A stretch of 11,065 bases of DNA, from positions 16,354 to 27,418 of the forward strand of contig JAGXNU010000004.1 of assembly GCA_019894815.1 (NCBI GenBank). The letters are read 5' to 3'. The notes under the pieces are model-generated. The model was not told where the DNA came from. It searched no databases and saw nothing but the letters and a program-made list of their open reading frames with translations. The position numbers and the translations under genes are program-made. This DNA comes from Promethearchaeota archaeon. GTDB lineage: Archaea; Asgardarchaeota; Lokiarchaeia; Sigyniarchaeales; SOKP01. Positions 6,707-11,065 of this stretch are shown piece after piece (the stretch's first letter is position 1; the number at the start of each line of letters is the position of its first letter).

Positions 6707-7732
6707 ATGAAAAAGAAATCTACGGTGAATCATTTCATATACCTCAGAGACTTCATAAAAAAACATGAGGAAGATAAGCTTCAAAATCAAAGTGGGAACA
6801 AGACAAATGGAATTGTTTATACTCCTCAATATATCGCAGATTTCGTAACTAATAATGTATTTAAAATTTATTTTAGTGATAAAATTAAGGAGATGGAGTG
6901 GTTACCAAGTAGTTTTACGGTTCAATTCGATAAATTATCTTTAATGAAGTTTTTCAGTGAGCAAGAAGAGAAGACTAAAAATTTAGTGTGGAACCACGTT
7001 TCTCAAATGAAAATTTTGGATCCAAGTTGTGGTTCTGGAAGATTTTTGCTAAGTGTGGCTAACTTCTTGCTTGAATTATATAAAATCTTATCGATTAACC
7101 TTTCATTAGAGGAAATTAAACGGCATATAATTGAACATAATATTTATGGTGTAGAAATTGAGAAAAGTGCTCTTTTAGCTACGAAAGCAAGATTATTGAT
7201 TTGGTATTTTCATTCAGATTTAGAACTACGAGAATTGAATATAAAAGATAATATAAATTCAATAATTGAGAATTCCCATCTTAACTTTCAGATATTTCAT
7301 TCTGATTATCTATTAAAATTTAACATTAAACCATTTGATATTATTTTAGGAAATCCTCCGTATATAGAGAATAAAAAAATTGAAGATATGGAATATAAAC
7401 GCAAATTAAAGATATTTGACAGCGCTTATGGGTTATATGACTTATCTATATTGTTTATTGAAAAATCTATGGAATTACTCGATCTAAATCAAGGATATTT
7501 GTCCTTCCTTATAACGAATAAGTTTTTGGCAGCGGACTATGGAATTAAAATTCGGAAAAAAATTGTTAATGACACACTCATAAAGCAAATCATTGATATA
7601 TCTTCCCTTTCCATATTTAAAGCAGCAGCAGCTTACCCTATAATCATAACTCTCAAAATTAAGAGTCTTGCAAAAGAAAATTTATTTGATTTTATCAGAT
7701 TAGATGATCTTATCAATTTCGATCAAAAATGA
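6707..7732 (+). CDS. Eco57I/TaqI-like adenine-N6 DNA methyltransferase, catalytic part (split gene, 5' portion)
   Basis: The catalytic half of a DNA adenine methyltransferase. In 341 residues: a motif X-like GIVYTPQYIADFV (35-47), the SAM-binding motif I ILDPSCGSGRFLL (103-115), GVEIE (148-152) for the SAM ribose, the catalytic NPPY (216-219), then the YDLSILFIEKSMELL and LSFLITNKFL segments (244-258, 265-274) typical of Eco57I/TaqI-type enzymes. It stops at TGA 7730-7732 just where the target-recognition part should begin; that part continues in the next frame (7704-8726). The break coincides with a run of five A's (7725-7729). No PD-(D/E)xK nuclease domain is visible at the N-terminus. If separate, this polypeptide would lack its specificity domain and might be inactive. 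Confidence 0.85.
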   Translation: MKKKSTVNHFIYLRDFIKKHEEDKLQNQSGNKTNGIVYTPQYIADFVTNNVFKIYFSDKIKEMEWLPSSFTVQFDKLSLMKFFSEQEEKTKNLVWNHVSQMKILDPSCGSGRFLLSVANFLLELYKILSINLSLEEIKRHIIEHNIYGVEIEKSALLATKARLLIWYFHSDLELRELNIKDNINSIIENSHLNFQIFHSDYLLKFNIKPFDIILGNPPYIENKKIEDMEYKRKLKIFDSAYGLYDLSILFIEKSMELLDLNQGYLSFLITNKFLAADYGIKIRKKIVNDTLIKQIIDISSLSIFKAAAAYPIIITLKIKSLAKENLFDFIRLDDLINFDQK

Positions 7733-8726
7733 TAGATGGAAAAAAATATCTCAAAATTCTCTCAAGAAATTACCAGCTCATGTTATTCCATTATCTGGAA
7801 ATATCGATTTAGTAAATTTTGTATTTGATAATTATAATTCATTACTTGAAAAATTCCAAGATTTAACAATAGTCTACAGACCATTTGGATTTATAAAATG
7901 GGCTAAACACTTTAAAAATGTACGAGAAAAAAAGAAAAATAATCAAGATTTGCTTCTCATCGGCACGGGAAATCTTGGAAAATATCATGTAAAATTTAAT
8001 AAGCTCATAAGGATCGCAAAAAATAAATTAAAAATATCTTATTTTACTTATCATGATGATTATAAAGATAAGTGGAAATTACTCAAATCAGAAAAATTAA
8101 TATTTAGAGAGATAGCAAAAGAATTAACGTGGGTATATGACCCAGGAATATATGTCAACATAACAGGATTATACCAAGTTATTGTATCATCATTCTCTAC
8201 TAACGATTACTTTTGTTTGTTAGCTATCATGAACTCTGAATTTATGAATAATCTTTTTAACACCCTTTATCAAAGTCTCCATATGGCAGGAGGTTATCTC
8301 AGATATAACGGTAGTTTTATAAAAAGATTACCGATTCCAAATGATTTTCCATCTTCCCTTTCTAATATTGGTAAAATTAATCATTTTTTGTACCAATTGA
8401 GATATGACTTTCATGAATTAATGATGATTGATAAAATAAAAATAGAAGATATTGAAAAACTTATAAATTTTTTCGAAGCCTTAACTAATGCTTTAGTAGA
8501 AGAACTATACTTACAAAAACAAGAATGTAAGGAATTAAATCTAATACTAAATTCAAAAGAATTCTTTCCTGAGATTGAATTCAAATACATTTATCCCCAC
8601 TTTGATATAGTGAATTATGAATTTTATGATTTAAATGAACTAAAAGAGATTTTGAGAGATATTTTTAAAATTTACACTAAAGTAATTGAAAACGAACATA
8701 TCATGAAAGTACTATCTTATGATTAG
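7704..8726 (+). CDS. Target-recognition domain of the Eco57I/TaqI-like methyltransferase (split gene, 3' portion)
   Basis: This is the DNA-specificity half of the gene at 6707. From about residue 9 of the open frame it reads as a direct continuation of the upstream protein. Landmarks are LIFREIAKELTWVYD (132-146), LLAIMNSEFMNNLF (172-185) and GGYLRYNGSFIKRLPIP (196-212), the typical closing motif of TaqI-type recognition domains. A mostly helical extension of about 125 residues follows, with LVEELYL resembling the tail of Eco57I-type enzymes. The ATG 7704 comes right after an in-frame TAG, overlaps the upstream frame by 29 bases and has no convincing ribosome site, so an independent start is doubtful. 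Joined, the two parts would give about 670 residues. No other stop or frame break is seen. Confidence 0.75.
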   Translation: MILSISIKNDRWKKISQNSLKKLPAHVIPLSGNIDLVNFVFDNYNSLLEKFQDLTIVYRPFGFIKWAKHFKNVREKKKNNQDLLLIGTGNLGKYHVKFNKLIRIAKNKLKISYFTYHDDYKDKWKLLKSEKLIFREIAKELTWVYDPGIYVNITGLYQVIVSSFSTNDYFCLLAIMNSEFMNNLFNTLYQSLHMAGGYLRYNGSFIKRLPIPNDFPSSLSNIGKINHFLYQLRYDFHELMMIDKIKIEDIEKLINFFEALTNALVEELYLQKQECKELNLILNSKEFFPEIEFKYIYPHFDIVNYEFYDLNELKEILRDIFKIYTKVIENEHIMKVLSYD

Positions 8727-8742
8727 ATTACTTACAACTCTC

Positions 8743-8755
8743 TTTTTCTATTTTT
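8743..8755 (+). terminator. T-run terminator after the methyltransferase
   Basis: Two T5 runs (8743-8747, 8751-8755) lie 17-29 bases after the TAG, without a hairpin. Confidence 0.45.
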
Positions 8756-8787
8756 CAAAGAATTTTAAATAATAATAAAATCTAAAT

Positions 8788-8813
8788 TTTATAATATCAT
8801 TTTATCTTATATC
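8788..8813 (+). promoter_or_regulatory. Promoter region of the acidic protein gene
   Basis: Two TATA-like sites, TTTATAATATC (8788-8798) and CTTATATC (8806-8813), would place the transcript start near 8819 or 8836, both short leaders for ATG 8846. Confidence 0.35.
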
Positions 8814-8845
8814 AACAATTTCAAATTTAGAGAATAGTGAGTTTA

Positions 8846-9166
8846 ATGGCTAAAAAGAAGATAACACCAACCGAACCAGAAGAAGATGAAGTTCCCACGG
8901 GGACAAGTGATGAAGACGGAGACGAAGTCCTCGATTTGTATGACGAGAAAGATAATTTGGATGAAGATGTGATTTATGATCTCAGTGAAATCGAAGATGA
9001 TATGCTAGCAGATGAAACTGAGGATGAAGAGTTTGGTTATGAAATCAGTGAAGTAGAAGCATTAATGCGGAAAGCTAAATGCGATCCTTGTGCTGGTAAC
9101 TCAAGTAAACGGGAATGTAAAGTTCGGAATGATTTCGGATGTCCTCCTGATAAAGCAAAAAAATAG
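8846..9166 (+). CDS. Unrecognised very acidic protein with a four-cysteine C-terminal motif
   Basis: I do not recognise this family. From ATG 8846 it has 106 residues (GTG 8837 would add three). A basic start MAKKK is followed by a low-complexity acidic region: 31 of residues 10-71 are Asp or Glu, probably disordered. The tail is compact and basic, with CDPC (79-82), C91 and C99 in a C-x2-C-x8-C-x7-C pattern ending GCPPDKAKK, plausibly a zinc-binding or other metal-binding knuckle. The acidic body contains scattered Tyr/Leu/Ile, suggesting short interaction motifs. It has its own promoter and terminator, so it is probably a single-gene unit, not part of the methyltransferase operon. Candidate roles are a nucleic-acid-mimic or a transcription/chaperone-type adaptor, but neither is shown. 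Confidence 0.75.
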   Translation: MAKKKITPTEPEEDEVPTGTSDEDGDEVLDLYDEKDNLDEDVIYDLSEIEDDMLADETEDEEFGYEISEVEALMRKAKCDPCAGNSSKRECKVRNDFGCPPDKAKK

Positions 9167-9187
9167 AACTCTTGATATAATCAACCC

Positions 9188-9207
9188 TTTTTTATTCTTT
9201 ATTTTTT
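9188..9207 (+). terminator. T-run terminator after the acidic protein gene
   Basis: Two T6 runs (9188-9193, 9202-9207) follow the stop by 22-41 bases. The second run overlaps the start of the next TATA box. Confidence 0.45.
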
Positions 9208-9216
9208 AAATATAAT
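9204..9216 (+). promoter_or_regulatory. TATA-box candidate for the alpha/beta hydrolase gene
   Basis: TTTAAATATAATA lies 10-22 bases before TTG 9226. Spacing predicts a transcript start at about 9232, so the mRNA would be leaderless or start slightly further in. Confidence 0.35.
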
Positions 9217-9225
9217 AAAAACTTA

Positions 9226-10248
9226 TTGGTGGTTATTGTAATCACAAAAAATCTAAAGCGGAGCATCTTAATCTATTTTGATGTCATTTTTTCCATGTTG
9301 ATTTGGAACGTTAATCAGAATATTTTTGGAAATCCATTTTTACCTTGCTTTATCTTATCTACGACAACGTTCTTGATTATCTATACCCCCTTCGAAATAT
9401 ATTGGAGTTTTGCAGATTTGTGGTATGATAGGTGGATTTCCCTAACATTAAAAGATTATGCAATAAATCACGAAAGAATTGAGGTAGACCGTGTAAGAAA
9501 TAAGAAAAAAGAAATAGCTGCTCTACTTGTGTCATCAAAAGATAAAGAACTAGTAGATAATAAAAATTCGATCATAATTATAGCTCATGGATTTTCTGAT
9601 ACGAAAGAATCACTTCAGAACTATTTTCTTCCTTTTACACAACTTGGATATGTGATCCTTTCTTATGATGCTCGAGGAACCGGAAAATCAAATAAAGTTG
9701 GAAGAAAAAGTCATTTCTTGAAAAGGATTGAAGATTTTGAAAAAATCTTAAAATGGGTATCAATAAATAACGATTTAAAAAAAAAAAGGATTTGTTGCGT
9801 TGGGTTTAGTATTGGAGCATTAACTATATTGTGTGGTGGATTCAATAATGAGGCAATTGACAAAATAATTGCCATATCTGCTATTTCAAACTACAGAAAA
9901 AATCTACCAAGATTTAATGTTATTGTCATGTTAAGTTATTTTTTAAAGGGTGTGAAACTATTTCCGAAACGAGAGGAAAATCTAAAATTATCTCCTTCAA
10001 TTATGATAAATCAAATCAAAAAGACTATTCCTGAAGGAAAATGGAGAAATTTATGCATCAGGGTATTGTTAATTCATAGTAGAAATGATAAAATTATTAA
10101 AATGATAAATTTTGAGGAAAACGCCGAAGTTTTAGATCTTCCAGAGGAAAATAGGTTGGTCATAAACAAAGGAGGACACACCCATAAAAAAAATGAACTG
10201 ATTTTAGTTGGACGTTCATTAAAATTTCTTGAATCTAATAAAGCTTAG
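9226..10248 (+). CDS. Membrane-anchored alpha/beta hydrolase
   Basis: A serine hydrolase of the alpha/beta fold (S33/lysophospholipase-like group), substrate unknown. In 340 residues, two hydrophobic segments (about 13-29 and 39-60) anchor the N-terminus. The hydrolase domain starts near 85: oxyanion HGFSD (121-125), YDARGTGKS (147-155), nucleophile elbow GFSIG (193-197, S195), acid in IHSRND (283-288, D288) and base in GGHTH (316-320, H318). The catalytic triad is complete. Whether the domain faces the cytoplasm or outside depends on helix orientation, but two helices would leave both ends on the same side, and the Lys/Arg near the start suggests the cytoplasm. The start is uncertain (TTG 9226 or GTG 9229). 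The next gene follows after a T-run and its own TATA site, so it seems monocistronic. Confidence 0.82.
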   Translation: MVVIVITKNLKRSILIYFDVIFSMLIWNVNQNIFGNPFLPCFILSTTTFLIIYTPFEIYWSFADLWYDRWISLTLKDYAINHERIEVDRVRNKKKEIAALLVSSKDKELVDNKNSIIIIAHGFSDTKESLQNYFLPFTQLGYVILSYDARGTGKSNKVGRKSHFLKRIEDFEKILKWVSINNDLKKKRICCVGFSIGALTILCGGFNNEAIDKIIAISAISNYRKNLPRFNVIVMLSYFLKGVKLFPKREENLKLSPSIMINQIKKTIPEGKWRNLCIRVLLIHSRNDKIIKMINFEENAEVLDLPEENRLVINKGGHTHKKNELILVGRSLKFLESNKA

Positions 10249-10253
10249 ACTTC

Positions 10254-10258
10254 TTTTT
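10254..10258 (+). terminator. T-run after the hydrolase gene
   Basis: A T5 run starts six bases after the TAG stop; a modest terminator candidate immediately before the next promoter. Confidence 0.3.
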
Positions 10259-10263
10259 GTTTG

Positions 10264-10273
10264 GTTTATATAC
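10264..10273 (+). promoter_or_regulatory. TATA-box candidate for the small zinc-finger gene
   Basis: GTTTATATAC-type sequence about 43 bases before ATG 10312 predicts a transcript start near 10295. The short leader contains GGTGA (10301-10305), a ribosome site six bases from the ATG. Confidence 0.45.
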
Positions 10274-10311
10274 TTTAATCTAGACAATAATCAAATTTAT
10301 GGTGATTTAAA

Positions 10312-10497
10312 ATGAATTATTGCCAAATTTGTAAGCAAACAATCTTAGATAAAGATCTAAATAAAAACTATCAATTCACATTGGGAAATAAGATTAACGG
10401 GAAGTTCTTAGGTCTAAAAAAACAATATTTCCACGTTAGTTGCATGGAACTTGAAAATAATAAAAACCCTAAAATAATTAGTATTTACAATCAATGA
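10312..10497 (+). CDS. Small putative zinc-binding protein (61 residues)
   Basis: An unrecognised 61-residue protein. CQIC at 4-7 and HVSC at 41-44 give a C-x2-C ... H-x2-C set of four likely zinc ligands, 33 residues apart, as in treble-clef or LIM-like knuckles. Between them lie polar and aromatic residues (YQFTLGNKINGKF) that would form the strand pair. The coding call is supported by a TATA box, a GGTGA ribosome site at good spacing, an ATG start and the conserved-looking ligand pairs. Its last seven bases overlap the end of the convergent ATP-grasp gene. Function unknown; nucleic-acid or protein binding are both possible. Confidence 0.65.
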   Translation: MNYCQICKQTILDKDLNKNYQFTLGNKINGKFLGLKKQYFHVSCMELENNKNPKIISIYNQ

Positions 10498-11065
10498 AAT
10501 TTAATTATTTTCTCCCAATTTGAAAAACTGATAATTTTTTCATAATTAGTGACAATATTTTTAAATATAATGCAACTTATGCAAAATAGGTCAACAAAAT
10601 CTTCCCGTTGTAAATTAAGAATGCTTGCATTAGGTTCTGAAAAACCAAGTCCTCTGGTAACCTCAATCTGGCCATTAAAGCCGCTTAGATTTACAACAAA
10701 TTCTTGTTTATTTTCCCCTTTTATGTAGGAACCACGAGAAATTCTTGCTAAACCTCCTATTGGTTGGATGATCCCCCTTATTTGAGCAACATAAATTCTT
10801 AAATCATAAGCGTGTTTTCCACCTTTCCAATTAATTAAGCAAAAATCTGCTAGCTCTTGTATTGTATACGGAAAAGGATTTCGGTGATCCCCAAATTTAT
10901 CAAAGAATTCTTTTTGACTTGTTTTTATAATACTCCTAATACCTTTTTTATTTTGACTTTGAGAGACAATTAAAACTCCTGCTCCTCCAGAACCTCCACT
11001 TGGTTTTATGATAAACGATTTCTGTTCCTTATTAATCAGAATTAATAATGTCTGAAGCAATTCCT
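10491..11065 (-). CDS. ATP-grasp family protein (C-terminal part; start beyond right edge)
   Basis: The C-terminal ~190 residues of an ATP-grasp protein; the frame stays open to the window edge, so the TTG near 11060 is not its true start. Visible are the ATP-binding strand-loop FIIKPSGGSGGAGVLIV (Lys plus a Gly-rich loop), TIQELAD (the grasp strand with the adenine-side Gln-Glu), YDLRIYV (Asp-x-Arg), GGLARISRGSYI, and VVNLSG with its Asn, in the normal ATP-grasp order. The DLR...R...N layout recalls tubulin-tyrosine-ligase-like and YheC/YheD-like proteins, which join an amino acid or similar to a carboxylate; which subfamily cannot be settled from this fragment. The gene ends with TGA at 10491-10493 (minus), overlapping the zinc-finger gene tail-to-tail. 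Confidence 0.75.
   Translation of the reverse strand, partial: ELLQTLLILINKEQKSFIIKPSGGSGGAGVLIVSQSQNKKGIRSIIKTSQKEFFDKFGDHRNPFPYTIQELADFCLINWKGGKHAYDLRIYVAQIRGIIQPIGGLARISRGSYIKGENKQEFVVNLSGFNGQIEVTRGLGFSEPNASILNLQREDFVDLFCISCIIFKNIVTNYEKIISFSNWEKIIKFH

Noticed and set aside
6707..9166. A complete restriction-modification or other defence island
   Set aside because: Only the methyltransferase is present. I see no nuclease, helicase or other defence gene, and the neighbours have their own promoters.
1..11065. tRNA, rRNA, CRISPR array, insertion sequence or terminal repeats
   Set aside because: Reading through found no direct-repeat arrays, cloverleaf-like conserved tRNA segments, transposase motifs or inverted-repeat ends. 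The gaps between genes are all about 125 bases or shorter.

Overview
The window is AT-rich (roughly 30% GC by eye) and tightly packed. It looks archaeal, and the gene mix points to an Asgard archaeon. Archaeal signs are a split pyruvate:ferredoxin oxidoreductase operon, an archaeal-type Sm/LSm protein, a RIO2 kinase with its winged-helix N-terminus, TATA-like boxes about 26 bases upstream of very short leaders, T-run terminators and frequent TTG starts. The Asgard reading rests on a PP1/PP2A-like phosphatase whose metal-ligand spacing closely follows PP1 and on a probable gelsolin-like domain fused to a membrane anchor. It is an inference, not proof; no rRNA, tRNA, CRISPR array or insertion sequence was seen.

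Layout. Positions 1-2430 hold the end of porD, then porA and porB, overlapping or separated by 3 bases and all on the plus strand: the oxidoreductase linking acetyl-CoA and pyruvate through ferredoxin and thiamine diphosphate. Next comes a single gene for a four-helix membrane protein with a gelsolin-like N-terminus (2515-3300). RIO2 kinase (3401-4279) faces a minus-strand class I methyltransferase (4291-4878). That gene shares a divergent promoter region with an LSm protein gene (5002-5262), which is followed 12 bases later by a gamma-glutamylcyclotransferase-like gene (5274-5714). The latter overlaps tail-to-tail with the minus-strand PPP phosphatase gene (5709-6611).

The right half looks more accessory. 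An Eco57I/TaqI-like adenine-N6 DNA methyltransferase is split into two overlapping reading frames (6707-7732 and 7704-8726) at a run of five A's; no restriction nuclease is visible beside it. Then come an unrecognised, very acidic protein with a four-cysteine tail (8846-9166), a membrane-anchored alpha/beta hydrolase (9226-10248), a 61-residue putative zinc-finger protein (10312-10497) and, on the minus strand running off the right edge, a partial ATP-grasp protein (10491-11065).

Together the genes cover central carbon metabolism, RNA/ribosome maintenance (RIO2, LSm) and eukaryote-like signalling or cytoskeletal folds. I found no clear multi-gene novel system. The points most worth checking are the gelsolin-membrane fusion, the PP1-like phosphatase, the split methyltransferase and the acidic cysteine-tailed protein. 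Intergenic stretches are all about 125 bases or shorter and hold mostly promoter-like TATA boxes and T-runs.
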